DNA of 53,486 nt from Candidatus Sphingobacterium stercorigallinarum (GTDB lineage: Bacteria; Bacteroidota; Bacteroidia; Sphingobacteriales; Sphingobacteriaceae), in the NCBI GenBank assembly GCA_019115805.1, contig DXCW01000207.1, positions 1-53,486 on the forward strand, written 5' to 3'. Under the pieces are notes generated by a model. It searched no databases. It was not told where the DNA came from and saw only the letters and a program-made list of their open reading frames with translations. The position numbers were made by a program, and so were the translations under genes. This document shows positions 25,007-34,461 of this stretch, in pieces; position 1 is the first letter of the stretch, and each line of letters opens with the position of its first letter.

Positions 25007-26413
25007 ATGCAATACGACGTAATCGTGATCGGAAGTGGTCCTGGTGGTTATGTAGCAGCAATCCGTTGTGCACAGCTGGGCTTAAAAACCGCAGTGATCG
25101 AAAAATATAACACATTTGGTGGCACCTGTTTGAACGTAGGTTGCATCCCTTCAAAAGCCCTACTAGATTCGTCAGAACATTTTCATAACGCGTCTAAGCA
25201 TTTTGAGGAGCACGGCATCAGTTTGAGCAACCTTAAAGTGGATATAAAAAAGATGATTAGCCGTAAAAACGAGGTCATCTCACAAAACACAGCAGGCATC
25301 TCTTTCTTATTCAAAAAGAATAAAATTGACAGCTTTCAAGGAGTCGGTTCATTCATCGATAAAAACACGGTTAAGGTGACTGCTGAAGACGGAAAAGCCC
25401 AGGAATTAAAAGGCAAAAACATCATCATAGCGACAGGATCTAAGCCGACCGCACTCCCGTTTTTACCTGTGGACAAAAAGCGGATCATCACATCTACCGA
25501 AGCGTTGAACCTATCCGAAGTGCCAAAACACTTGATCGTTATTGGCGGAGGAGTGATTGGCTTGGAGTTGGGCTCTGTTTATGCTCGGCTTGGTGCAAAA
25601 GTCACTGTAGTGGAATACGCTAAGTCGATCATTTCGACTATGGATGCTGGTCTCGGCAAGGAATTACAACGCGTTTTAAAGAAAAACCTCAGCATGGAGT
25701 TTTTGCTCAGTCATAAAGTTACTGGCGCAAACGTAAAAGGGAAAAAAGTCACCGTTGAGGCAGAAGACAGTAAAGGCAACCCGGTAACAGTAGAAGGAGA
25801 TTATTGTATCGTCGCTGTCGGAAGAACGGCTTATACGACGGATTTAGGTTTGGAAAACATCGGCATTAAAACCGAAGAACGTGGTAATAAAATCCCGGTC
25901 AATGAGCACATGGAAACGACTGTTCCGGGCATTTATGCAATAGGAGACGTAGTTAAAGGTGCGATGCTTGCTCATAAGGCCGAGGACGAAGGAGTCTACG
26001 TCGCCGAACATATTCTTGGGCAAAAGCCACACATCGATTACAATCTCATTCCTGGCGTAGTTTATACCTGGCCTGAGGTGGCCTCGGTAGGCAAGACCGA
26101 AGATCAACTGAAAGAAGAAGGCAAAAAATATAAAGCCGGCAGCTTTTCTTTTAAAGCATCTGGACGAGCGAAAGCCTCTGGTGATACGGACGGATTTGTT
26201 AAAGTGCTAGCCGATGCCCAAACCGATGAGGTATTAGGCGTTCACATGATTGGGCCGCGTGCAGCCGATATGATTTCCGAGGCAGTCGTCGCAATGGAAT
26301 ATCGTGCTTCAGCTGAAGACATAAGCAGAATCTGCCATGCGCACCCCACATTTACCGAAGCGATCAAAGAAGCCGCGCTTGCAGCCACGGCGAATCGCGC
26401 TATACACGCCTAA
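25007..26413 (+). CDS. lpd: Dihydrolipoyl dehydrogenase (first copy)
   Basis: Flavoprotein E3 component that re-oxidises dihydrolipoamide in 2-oxo-acid dehydrogenase complexes or the glycine cleavage system. 468 residues: IVIGSGPGGYVAAIRCAQLG (FAD), GGTCLNVGCIPSKALL (redox-active Cys pair), VIGGGVIGLELGSVYARLG (NAD), the PGIYAIGDVVKGAMLAHKAE block and HAHPTFTEAIKEAA with the catalytic His-Glu. The NVGCIPSK form resembles the mitochondrial-type enzymes. It is a single gene with its own promoter and terminator. A different paralogue starts 1.2 kb downstream. Confidence 0.96.
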   Translation: MQYDVIVIGSGPGGYVAAIRCAQLGLKTAVIEKYNTFGGTCLNVGCIPSKALLDSSEHFHNASKHFEEHGISLSNLKVDIKKMISRKNEVISQNTAGISFLFKKNKIDSFQGVGSFIDKNTVKVTAEDGKAQELKGKNIIIATGSKPTALPFLPVDKKRIITSTEALNLSEVPKHLIVIGGGVIGLELGSVYARLGAKVTVVEYAKSIISTMDAGLGKELQRVLKKNLSMEFLLSHKVTGANVKGKKVTVEAEDSKGNPVTVEGDYCIVAVGRTAYTTDLGLENIGIKTEERGNKIPVNEHMETTVPGIYAIGDVVKGAMLAHKAEDEGVYVAEHILGQKPHIDYNLIPGVVYTWPEVASVGKTEDQLKEEGKKYKAGSFSFKASGRAKASGDTDGFVKVLADAQTDEVLGVHMIGPRAADMISEAVVAMEYRASAEDISRICHAHPTFTEAIKEAALAATANRAIHA

Positions 26414-26416
26414 GCA

Positions 26417-26450
26417 ACAAGAGGTGAGCACTTGCTCACCTCTTGTTTTT
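26417..26450 (+). terminator. Terminator after the first lpd gene
   Basis: Perfect 12-bp stem ACAAGAGGTGAG / CTCACCTCTTGT with a 6-nt loop and a T run. Confidence 0.92.
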
Positions 26451-26500
26451 ACCATATCAAGAAACACACCATTAACCCAAACCTTCAATAATTTTACGTT

Positions 26501-26923
26501 ATGAACTTTCACACCCGTAAATGGGTAAAACCCGAAGATCTTAACCCCAATGGCACTTTATTTGGCGGCACGCTACTCAGATGGATAGATGAGGAAGCCG
26601 TCATTTATGCAATCGTACAATTGGGAAATCCGCTAGTCGTCACCAAATTTATTTCCGAGATCAATTTTGTAAGTTCCGCCAGACAGGGCGACATTATTGA
26701 ATTAGGAATCAAAGCGACGGAGTTTGGTCGAACATCGATTACCATGCGGTGTGAGGTACGCAATAAGATTACCAGAAAGACCATTCTTTCCATTGACAAA
26801 CTGGTCTTCGTCAACTTAGACCAGGATGGCAACCCCGTTCCGCACGGCAAGACCGAAATCACGTACGCTTATATGAGCGTCAACGCCAATGTCAAAAAGA
26901 ATACGGGCCCAGAAAAAGCCTAA
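26501..26923 (+). CDS. Hotdog-fold acyl-CoA thioesterase
   Basis: 140-residue single hotdog domain of the YciA/BACH type, which hydrolyses acyl-CoA esters. PNGTLFGGTLLRWIDEEAVI is the conserved helix region with the active-site Asp, VTKFISEINFVSSARQGDII is the second strand block, and GRTSITMRCEVRNKIT follows. The length is typical for a one-domain member. The substrate chain length cannot be inferred. Its end overlaps the convergent DUF3817 gene by 4 nt. Confidence 0.88.
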   Translation: MNFHTRKWVKPEDLNPNGTLFGGTLLRWIDEEAVIYAIVQLGNPLVVTKFISEINFVSSARQGDIIELGIKATEFGRTSITMRCEVRNKITRKTILSIDKLVFVNLDQDGNPVPHGKTEITYAYMSVNANVKKNTGPEKA

Positions 26924-27216
26924 CTCGTCTTATGATTGGCAATAAGTTTTTTCAAGTCGCGTTCTACCCAGAAAGAAATAATTGGAAATAAGCTCAAAAT
27001 GAAATATTTGAGTACTCTATTGATTTTCCAATTATAGGTTTGCCAACACGCAATCAGTAAAACAACAAATAAAACGACTAAGAAGCCGTGAATTGATCCC
27101 GCAATACGAACGGCCTCGGGCACATCGGCCAAGTATTTCAGCGGCATGGCCACAAAAAACAACAATATCGTCGAAATGGCTTCCCAAAGTGCAATTTGTT
27201 GAAAAATCCTGAGCAT
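26920..27216 (-). CDS. DUF3817 family membrane protein
   Basis: 98 residues with three hydrophobic segments: about 4-26 (IFQQIALWEAISTILLFFVA), 43-62 (GSIHGFLVVLFVVLLIAC) and 70-85. The GSIHGFLVVLF stretch with its buried His fits the DUF3817 family, whose function is unknown. It is encoded opposite to both neighbours. Upstream on its own strand a TATTTTG box lies close to the start codon. Confidence 0.75.
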   Translation of the reverse strand: MLRIFQQIALWEAISTILLFFVAMPLKYLADVPEAVRIAGSIHGFLVVLFVVLLIACWQTYNWKINRVLKYFILSLFPIISFWVERDLKKLIANHKTS

Positions 27217-27611
27217 AGTATGAGCATTTGTTTGCGCAAAATAACATAAAAGACCGGGGCGAATGAAATATATCTCCGGGAAGTGACTCCCGAATGACAG
27301 AACGAAGAGGCTTTTATGACCACCGGGTCTTCTTGCCTACCAAATGTATCAAGTGCTAATCAGACAAAACGAATATTATGCTTTTTTATCCCACACTACT
27401 TCAAGTGGAATTCTAGCACCGCCCCCCTATTCCGACGACTTAAATCCGTACCAACAAATCAGAATCTATCGTTCACAAAATCGAGGTTTAGCGAAGTACT
27501 GAATACCGCTTAAGCGAAAAATAGATACGCAAAGAGAAAGAATCGATTCCCCAAAAAAAATGTGTATTTTTGAAGAACTAGAAATTGTACATATAACGAC
27601 AACTAACTCTT
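27217..27611. other. 395-bp intergenic region before the second lpd gene
   Basis: I see no protein gene. The region contains a small hairpin CGGGA / TCCCG in the first 80 bp. Near its right end is a -7 box TATTTTTG (27565-27572) that should serve the lpd gene starting at 27612; no clear -33 box is visible. The reading frame at 27316-27513 has no family-like features. Confidence 0.5.
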
Positions 27612-29000
27612 ATGAATTACGACATTATAGTTATCGGTAGTGGTCCTGGTGGTTATGTAGCCGCAATCAGAGCGTCTCAATTAGGATTCAAGACAGCAAT
27701 CATTGAGCGCGAAGCTTTAGGCGGAATATGTCTCAACTGGGGTTGTATCCCAACCAAAGCCTTATTAAAAAGCGCGCAGGTTTTCGAATATTTAAATCAC
27801 GCAGCAGACTACGGCATCAAGGTGAACGGAGGAGAAGCAGACTTCGGTGCAATCGTCAAACGGAGTCGTGGCGTAGCTGACGGTATGAGCAAGGGCATCC
27901 AGTTCTTAATGAAGAAGAATAAGATTGATGTGATAATGGGAACTGCAACGATTCAAAAAGGCGGGAAGATTGCAGTTAAATCAGATGATGGCTCGACTAA
28001 AGAATACCAAGCCAAGCATACTATTTTAGCTACAGGAGCTCGATCCAGAGAACTTCCTAATCTTCCTCAAGATGGAAAGAAAATCATCGGATATCGCCAA
28101 GCCATGAATCTACCTAAACAACCCAAGTCGATGGTGGTCGTGGGGTCAGGCGCTATAGGTGTTGAATTTGCATATTTCTATAGTGCCATTGGCACTAAAG
28201 TAACCATTGTCGAATTTATGGATCGCATTGTACCCGTAGAAGACGAAGATGTATCCAAGCAACTTGAAAAATCACTTAAAAAGGCGGGCATCAACATCAT
28301 GACAAAGTCTGAGGTGGAATCCGTCGACACGAAAGGTGACGCATGCTCGGTAAACATTAAAACCGCAAAAGGCAACGAAAAAATTGAAGCAGAGATCGTA
28401 CTTTCCGCAGTTGGCATCACGCCCAACATTGAAAACCTTGGTTTGGAACAAGTAGGTGTCAAGACCGAAAAAGGACGAGTAATTGTGGATGATTTTTACA
28501 AAACGAATGTGGACGGTGTCTATGCGATCGGTGATATTGTAAAGGGCCAAGCGCTAGCGCACGTCGCTTCTGCAGAAGCCATCACTTGTGTTGAGAAAAT
28601 AAAAGGACTATCGGTCGACCCTATTGATTATAACAACATCCCAGGGTGTACGTATTGTTCTCCTGAGGTAGCGTCCGTAGGATATACCGAAAAAGCTGCG
28701 AAAGAAGCTGGCTATGAAGTAAAAGTGGGCAAATTCCCTTTCTCCGCATCCGGGAAGGCCTCTGCCGCTGGCGCTAAAGATGGCTTCGTCAAAGTTGTGT
28801 TCGACGCGAAATATGGCGAATTCTTAGGTGCACACCTGATTGGCGCTAACGTAACGGAAATGATTGCAGAAGTCGTTGTTGCCCGCAAGTTGGAGACAAC
28901 GGGACATGAGGTTCTTAAAGCAGTACACCCCCACCCTACCATGAGCGAAGCTATTATGGAAGCGGTAGCAGATGCGTACGGGGAAGTGATACACTTATAA
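27612..29000 (+). CDS. lpd: Dihydrolipoyl dehydrogenase (second copy)
   Basis: Same E3 reaction as the gene at 25007, but clearly a different subfamily. 462 residues: IVIGSGPGGYVAAIRASQLG, GGICLNWGCIPTKALLKSAQ (the NWGCIPTK form of the pyruvate/branched-chain E3 group), VVGSGAIGVEFAYFYSAIG, VDGVYAIGDIVKGQALAHVA and HPHPTMSEAIMEAV. All catalytic residues are intact. The two copies probably serve different 2-oxo-acid complexes or the glycine cleavage system; no E1 or E2 gene is in the window to decide. Confidence 0.96.
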   Translation: MNYDIIVIGSGPGGYVAAIRASQLGFKTAIIEREALGGICLNWGCIPTKALLKSAQVFEYLNHAADYGIKVNGGEADFGAIVKRSRGVADGMSKGIQFLMKKNKIDVIMGTATIQKGGKIAVKSDDGSTKEYQAKHTILATGARSRELPNLPQDGKKIIGYRQAMNLPKQPKSMVVVGSGAIGVEFAYFYSAIGTKVTIVEFMDRIVPVEDEDVSKQLEKSLKKAGINIMTKSEVESVDTKGDACSVNIKTAKGNEKIEAEIVLSAVGITPNIENLGLEQVGVKTEKGRVIVDDFYKTNVDGVYAIGDIVKGQALAHVASAEAITCVEKIKGLSVDPIDYNNIPGCTYCSPEVASVGYTEKAAKEAGYEVKVGKFPFSASGKASAAGAKDGFVKVVFDAKYGEFLGAHLIGANVTEMIAEVVVARKLETTGHEVLKAVHPHPTMSEAIMEAVADAYGEVIHL

Positions 29001-29039
29001 CAGCAAAAGTTCGCACGACACACCGTGCAAATACACATC

Positions 29040-29080
29040 ACAACGCACCGCGATCATCGTCACGGTGCGTTGTCATTTTT
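29040..29080. terminator. Terminator shared by lpd and the convergent membrane gene
   Basis: Perfect 11-bp stem ACAACGCACCG / CGGTGCGTTGT, then CATTTTT on the plus strand. The right arm contains the last codons and stop of the minus-strand gene that ends at 29060. Confidence 0.85.
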
Positions 29081-30133
29081 ACGTTTCACACTGCTGTGCT
29101 TTTTTTTCCAGATTCGCTCAGCCCATCTTCCTACGAACCAAAACGATATGGCCAGCAGTAGGAAGAATATTGTCCGATTCAAATTATCCCAAAGATATTC
29201 GACAAAGCGCGTGTATAGATTTAAAATAAAGAAAACGAAGCCGATATCCCGACTCACATGATCCTTCGTCTTCATGCCATACCACGCTAACCCGAGAGAA
29301 ATGATAATGCCCAGTACGCCCCAATAAAAAATTTCATATTGGCGCACCCCTGACCAACTATCCCAGTCACTATAGTTGCCGAAAATGGACAACAGCCATA
29401 AGGCAATCATCGTATAAAGTAACCCTACCACAAACGATATAGACGTAAAACCCTCTATACGCTTTATCTGGGGTTGTATAAACACGGCAAACAGCGTCAA
29501 AATGACACCAAATATGGTGAATCTAAGCGGATAGTTCATCCCCCAGAATCTGAAGCCCCAGTTGCTGTGATACGCTGTCTCTGTAGCGAACCAAATGCCC
29601 AGTGCAACCAACATAAATACCCAAAGCAGTTTCGATCTCAATCGAACAGATAAAATGCCGTATACCACAATGGAGAGGAGGAACAATAAAGTGTAGTGGC
29701 TATTCTCACGGCTCAGTACCTGTCCTAGAAACCCGATAGCGGCAGCTGTGGAGAATGCGCCAGCTAACATAAGGGTCTCACTAGAAAAAGTCCGATCAGG
29801 ATGCTTCGTTTTATTACGAAAGCCTAAATAATAAAACAGGATTGCTAAACCTGAAAAAGAAAGGCAAAACACGACATTCGGTGTTTCGTAAAACCGCTCA
29901 ATCAACGTGGTTAAGTAATCGTCAGAAAAAAGAGATACGACCGAAAATATCAACGAAGCAAGCGCAATCCAAAATGCATATCTCGCCAATATGCCCCATT
30001 CAAATCCTTTATCATCAAGATTCTCTTTCAGGATAAGCTGTTGATCAGAGGAAATTAATTGCTGTTCTCGCCAATGGTCCAAGGCTTGTTCAATGATCTC
30101 TCGTTCTCGTTTATTGACATCCAATTTATTCAC
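29060..30133 (-). CDS. DUF2157-like multi-pass membrane protein
   Basis: 357 residues. A soluble N-terminal helix pair (EIIEQALDHWREQQLISSDQ) precedes about nine or ten hydrophobic segments starting near residue 50. This is the layout of DUF2157 proteins, whose function is unknown. A basic tail (IWKKKHSSVKRKN) closes it. It is divergent from uvrA across 130 bp. Its last codons are part of the terminator stem at 29040-29080. The family assignment rests on overall layout, so I hold it only moderately. Confidence 0.65.
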   Translation of the reverse strand: MNKLDVNKREREIIEQALDHWREQQLISSDQQLILKENLDDKGFEWGILARYAFWIALASLIFSVVSLFSDDYLTTLIERFYETPNVVFCLSFSGLAILFYYLGFRNKTKHPDRTFSSETLMLAGAFSTAAAIGFLGQVLSRENSHYTLLFLLSIVVYGILSVRLRSKLLWVFMLVALGIWFATETAYHSNWGFRFWGMNYPLRFTIFGVILTLFAVFIQPQIKRIEGFTSISFVVGLLYTMIALWLLSIFGNYSDWDSWSGVRQYEIFYWGVLGIIISLGLAWYGMKTKDHVSRDIGFVFFILNLYTRFVEYLWDNLNRTIFFLLLAISFWFVGRWAERIWKKKHSSVKRKNDNAP

Positions 30134-30230
30134 TTCGCTGAGGTTTGTCGGTTAAATGCTATGCTACGCAATAATCCTGCCTAATAACGATTTACCTTCT
30201 CTACCTCCTAAAGTTCTGCCTAAAAATCAG

Positions 30231-30238
30231 TAACTTTG
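30231..30238 (+). promoter_or_regulatory. -7 box of uvrA
   Basis: TAACTTTG fits TAnnTTTG, 26 nt upstream of the uvrA ATG. The -33 element is not clear. Confidence 0.45.
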
Positions 30239-30263
30239 CACATTCAAAAAAGGACGAAATTGA

Positions 30264-33098
30264 ATGGCTAAACAACGTGTAGTTGACCTCGGCGATCAGA
30301 GCGAAGTAGAAGTTTTTGGGGCTCGGGTGCATAACCTGAAAAATATCGATGTTACCTTTCCTAGAAATCAACTCGTGGTGATCACTGGATTGAGTGGGAG
30401 TGGCAAGTCTTCACTAGCCTTCGATACGATATACGCGGAGGGCCAGCGACGATATATGGAAACCTTTTCGGCTTACAGTCGCCAATTCTTAGGAGGAATG
30501 GAACGCCCTGATGTCGATAAAATATCGGGTTTAAGCCCCGTTATATCCATCGAGCAGAAGACGACGTCCAAGAATCCACGATCGACTGTAGGCACCATCA
30601 CGGAGATCTACGACTTTCTAAGATTACTTTACGCGAGAATTGGTGAAGCCTATTCCTATTTAACTGGTAAGCCGATGCAGCGCATGTCAGATGAGGAAAT
30701 CACCAACCGTATCTTACAAGATTTTGACGGCGAGATCATCCATATACTGGCGCCTGTTGTCAAAGGCAGGAAGGGGCACTACCGAGAACTATTTGAACAA
30801 ATTAGAAAACAGGGATATACCAAAGTTCGAGTCGATGGTGAACTGTTAGACCTTGCTCCTAAAATGCAAGTGGACCGCTATAAGATCCATGATATTGAAA
30901 TCGTGGTGGATCGAATTCGCGCCGAAGAAGGGAGCAGGAAACGGCTATATGCCTCCATCGATCAAGCATTAAAAACGGCCAGAGGCGTTATTAAAATTTC
31001 ATCGGAAGATAAAGAGCAGTTTTTTAGCCGTTTTTTAATGGATCCGGAATCTGGGATATCCTATGACGAACCTCAACCCAATACCTTCTCCTTTAATTCG
31101 CCCTATGGCGCCTGTCCGAAATGTGATGGTTTAGGTTATATTTTTGAATTCGATAAAAATATTTTAATCCCGGATCCGAAATTAAGCATTCAAAAAGGAG
31201 CCATCGTCCCGCTAGGTCCCGCAAGAGATTCTTGGAGTTTCGCGGTACTGAAAGCAGTGGCCAAAAAACACGATTTTTCGTTAAGCACCCCAGTAGAGAA
31301 ATTGCCTGATGATCTCGTTGAAAAAATTCTCTTTGGGGAGGCTGAGCCCATGTCTTTGACCGTTTCTTATGGTTCTTATGGCTCCCGTGAGTATAAGGTT
31401 CAATTTGATGGAGTCATGAAGTTTTTGGAGGAAATGAATTCCAAACACCGAGATGACGGCCAGGCATTAGACGATTTCCGCACTCAGATTGAGTGCCCAG
31501 ACTGCCGTGGAGCGCGTCTGCGCACAGAAGCGCTACATTTTAAGATAGATGGCGCTAATATTTCTGAGTTAGCTGAAATGGACATCGACCATTTATTCCA
31601 ATGGTTTAATCAGATGGAGGATCGACTTTCAGCACGTCAAAAAGTTATTGCTTCAGAGATTGTTAAAGAAATCAAAACAAGAATTGGCTTCTTACTGGAC
31701 GTTGGGTTAGATTATCTCACGCTAAACAGAAGTTCTCGCAGTTTATCAGGAGGAGAAGCACAGCGGATTCGTTTAGCCACACAAATTGGCTCCCAATTGG
31801 TTAATGTACTTTATATATTGGACGAGCCCAGCATCGGATTACACCAACGGGATAATGAGCGCTTAATCATTGCACTTAAAAATCTGAGAGATATCGGCAA
31901 TTCGGTGTTAGTGGTGGAACACGATAAGGACATGATTCTCCATGCAGATCACGTAATCGACATGGGGCCCGCAGCCGGACTGTATGGTGGAAAAGTCGTT
32001 GCTCAGGGTACCCCTGATCAGCTAATGCGCACCCATACCTTAACCACAGACTATTTGTCCGGAAGACGAGAAATCGCTATACCGAAAAGCCGACGATCCG
32101 GCAACGGTCATACGCTCTCACTTACTGGGGCGAATGGAAACAACTTAAAAAATGTTGATGTCGACATTCCATTAGGCAAATTGGTTTTGGTTACGGGTGT
32201 ATCGGGATCAGGGAAATCAAGCTTGATCACTAATACACTGTACCCCATCCTCAACCACCATTTTTTCAGAGCAAAAGCGAAACCCCTAGCCTACGAAAAC
32301 ATCAAAGGTTTGGAACATGTCGATAAGGTCATTGAAATCGACCAGTCGCCTATCGGGCGAACTCCCCGATCAAACCCCTCTACTTATACAGGTGTTTTTT
32401 CCGACATACGCTCACTTTTCGTACAGCTCCCCGAAGCCAAAATACGAGGCTATAAACCGGGACGTTTTTCATTCAACGTAAAGGGAGGTCGCTGCGAAAC
32501 CTGTCAGGGGGCTGGGATGAAGATAATTGAAATGAACTTCCTTCCAGATGTCCAGGTGCCGTGTGAAACTTGCCATGGCAAAAGATATAATCGGGAGACC
32601 TTAGAGGTACGTTACAGAGGAAAATCTATCTCAGACGTCCTGGATATGAGCATTGACGAGGCGGTTCTGTTTTTTGAGAACATCCCATCTATATTTAGAA
32701 AAATTAAAACCATGCAAGACGTAGGTTTAGGGTATATCACCTTGGGGCAATCCTCAACCACCTTGTCTGGAGGGGAGGCTCAACGTGTCAAGCTGGCTAC
32801 CGAACTTTCCAAAAAAGATACCGGAAAAACATTCTACATTTTAGACGAGCCGACCACAGGACTCCACTTTGAAGATGTAAATGTTTTGCTCGGCGTAATC
32901 AATCGTTTGGTCGATAGAGGCAATACAGTCTTAATCATCGAACATAACATGGACATGATCAAATCGGCAGATTGGATTATAGACATGGGGCCGGAGGGTG
33001 GAAAAAAAGGCGGACACCTTCTTTTTCAAGGAACTCCAGAAGAGCTTACTAAGGTTAAGGACAGCGAAACAGGTCGTTTTCTCAAAGCAGAAATGTAA
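30264..33098 (+). CDS. uvrA: Excinuclease ABC subunit A
   Basis: DNA-damage recognition ATPase of nucleotide excision repair, 944 aa. Two ABC modules are complete: Walker A GLSGSGKSSLAFD and GVSGSGKSSLIT, signatures SLSGGEAQRIRLATQ and TLSGGEAQRVKLATE, and Walker B YILDEPSIGLHQRD and YILDEPTTGLHFED. Zinc ligands appear as CPKCDGLGY with CPDCRGARL, and as CETCQGAGM with CETCHGKRY. The length matches typical UvrA1. uvrB and uvrC are not in the window. It is a single gene. Confidence 0.97.
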   Translation: MAKQRVVDLGDQSEVEVFGARVHNLKNIDVTFPRNQLVVITGLSGSGKSSLAFDTIYAEGQRRYMETFSAYSRQFLGGMERPDVDKISGLSPVISIEQKTTSKNPRSTVGTITEIYDFLRLLYARIGEAYSYLTGKPMQRMSDEEITNRILQDFDGEIIHILAPVVKGRKGHYRELFEQIRKQGYTKVRVDGELLDLAPKMQVDRYKIHDIEIVVDRIRAEEGSRKRLYASIDQALKTARGVIKISSEDKEQFFSRFLMDPESGISYDEPQPNTFSFNSPYGACPKCDGLGYIFEFDKNILIPDPKLSIQKGAIVPLGPARDSWSFAVLKAVAKKHDFSLSTPVEKLPDDLVEKILFGEAEPMSLTVSYGSYGSREYKVQFDGVMKFLEEMNSKHRDDGQALDDFRTQIECPDCRGARLRTEALHFKIDGANISELAEMDIDHLFQWFNQMEDRLSARQKVIASEIVKEIKTRIGFLLDVGLDYLTLNRSSRSLSGGEAQRIRLATQIGSQLVNVLYILDEPSIGLHQRDNERLIIALKNLRDIGNSVLVVEHDKDMILHADHVIDMGPAAGLYGGKVVAQGTPDQLMRTHTLTTDYLSGRREIAIPKSRRSGNGHTLSLTGANGNNLKNVDVDIPLGKLVLVTGVSGSGKSSLITNTLYPILNHHFFRAKAKPLAYENIKGLEHVDKVIEIDQSPIGRTPRSNPSTYTGVFSDIRSLFVQLPEAKIRGYKPGRFSFNVKGGRCETCQGAGMKIIEMNFLPDVQVPCETCHGKRYNRETLEVRYRGKSISDVLDMSIDEAVLFFENIPSIFRKIKTMQDVGLGYITLGQSSTTLSGGEAQRVKLATELSKKDTGKTFYILDEPTTGLHFEDVNVLLGVINRLVDRGNTVLIIEHNMDMIKSADWIIDMGPEGGKKGGHLLFQGTPEELTKVKDSETGRFLKAEM

Positions 33099-33126
33099 GC
33101 TGCTGTTGTCCAGCTCATGCTTCCCG

Positions 33127-33158
33127 GCGCTACCGCTCAGTACCACGAGCGGTAGTGC
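33127..33158 (+). terminator. Hairpin after uvrA
   Basis: CTACCGCTC / GAGCGGTAG, 9 bp plus a few outer pairs and an 8-nt loop. There is no strong T run, so its terminator function is uncertain. Confidence 0.5.
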
Positions 33159-33211
33159 GTTTCAAGAGGTGGATACATTTAGCAAAACGACGGGTATTTG
33201 CTGAATAAACC

Positions 33212-34111
33212 TTATTCAACGCGCAATATCCTGTCTTTTTTCTTTCCGTTAAAATACGAAACGTTAAACAAGACAACCGCAATAAAAATAAGGGTAAAGG
33301 CAATCAATTGAACCGTTGTAACCGGCTCGTTGTAGTAGAAAATCCCTAATCCAAACCCAATTAATGGATTTAAATAAAGCAAGATGCCGACTACCGAGGA
33401 ATCTAATTTTCTTAGTGCAAAAACGTTGAGCAAGAGAGGAATAATCGTATAAACCAATGCAATCAAACCGATATAACCAAAGAACATAACGGGCTTCGGT
33501 CTAGAAAAATCCGACACCGACAGCAAAGGCAATAAGCACAATGTGGCAATAATAATATGGGTTGCCAACATCAACATCCTGTCCATCGGAAACTTATTTT
33601 TCTGTAATATCAGGTACATCGCATAGGTTAATGCGATCACCGAACTAAAAAGAATATCTAAAAAATGACCGTAACCCATAATGAGACAGCTCAGGACACA
33701 AATCGCCACCGCAACACGTTGCAATTGGTACAGTCGTTCTTTCAAAAATAGACTCGCTAAAACCGTCGTTATGATGGGGCATATTAAATAAGCTAGTGCC
33801 GTTGCACTAACACTAACCTGATTCATCACATAGATAAAGAGATACCAATTGATCGCGAGTAATAGGGCACTAGTCACTAAATTTACCGCCAACATGCGGC
33901 GCGTCTTACCGGAAAGCTTGCGTATGTACCGAAGCGTATACAACAGCTGTTTACGCCGCCAAAGCAAACAAGCGCAGCCGATTAGAATCGATGCGAAAAT
34001 CACCCGGAACAATAAAATATCTAATGCTGCAAAATCACTAAGCGGCTTGAGGACCAGCGAGAAGGTCCCCCAGATCACGAATCCCAGTATCGCTGCTAAA
34101 TAATGCTTCAT
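33212..34111 (-). CDS. EamA-family (DMT) transporter, RarD-like
   Basis: 299 residues with about ten hydrophobic helices in two repeats, as in the drug/metabolite transporter superfamily. The first helix, YLAAILGFVIWGTFSLVLKP, and the later SATALAYLICPIITTVLASL, LALVYTIIPLLLN-like and VVGILLYLNPLIGFGLGIFY blocks follow the RarD branch of EamA proteins. The substrate is unknown. It ends with a short basic tail. It lies 36 bp downstream of the DUF721 gene on the same strand and could be the last gene of the recF unit. Confidence 0.82.
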   Translation of the reverse strand: MKHYLAAILGFVIWGTFSLVLKPLSDFAALDILLFRVIFASILIGCACLLWRRKQLLYTLRYIRKLSGKTRRMLAVNLVTSALLLAINWYLFIYVMNQVSVSATALAYLICPIITTVLASLFLKERLYQLQRVAVAICVLSCLIMGYGHFLDILFSSVIALTYAMYLILQKNKFPMDRMLMLATHIIIATLCLLPLLSVSDFSRPKPVMFFGYIGLIALVYTIIPLLLNVFALRKLDSSVVGILLYLNPLIGFGLGIFYYNEPVTTVQLIAFTLIFIAVVLFNVSYFNGKKKDRILRVE

Positions 34112-34146
34112 GAAAATATCGAGAAACCAAATGTCAGCTGGCCAGA

Positions 34147-34461
34147 TTAAAGAATAACCAACTCTTCAATGACTACTTTTCCTACGTATTCATTGACCCT
34201 GCCAATGATTTGACGCCGAATCATAGCCAGTTCGTTTTTTATTACCGCTGACTCTAAACGAACGAACAACTTCTTATCTCGGATATAAATTTGCTGCGTA
34301 CGATTCGCTATCGCTTGACCGATAATTTCAGGCCAGGCGCTCACAATAGACGTCTCATCAAACTTCCTCCTAAGTCGATACAGGTCCAGCAGTTTGTCCA
34401 CTGCTTGCTTAATCGTCACATCGTCGCTTCTTCTAAAAGCATCGTCATTATACCTCGCCAT
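34147..34461 (-). CDS. DUF721 / DciA-like protein
   Basis: 104 residues of the DUF721 family: TIKQAVDKLLDLYRLRRKFD, IVSAWPEIIGQAIANRTQQI and LFVRLESAVIKNELAMIRRQ. In other bacteria this domain forms DciA, which helps load the replicative helicase DnaB. Overlapping the end of recF by 14 nt, it is translationally coupled to it, a gene order seen around recF in many genomes. That fits a replication role, which remains an inference for this phylum. Confidence 0.82.
   Translation of the reverse strand: MARYNDDAFRRSDDVTIKQAVDKLLDLYRLRRKFDETSIVSAWPEIIGQAIANRTQQIYIRDKKLFVRLESAVIKNELAMIRRQIIGRVNEYVGKVVIEELVIL

Noticed and set aside
27316-27513. 65-codon frame in the gap before the second lpd gene
   Set aside because: Composition is not protein-like and there is no start context; treated as non-coding.
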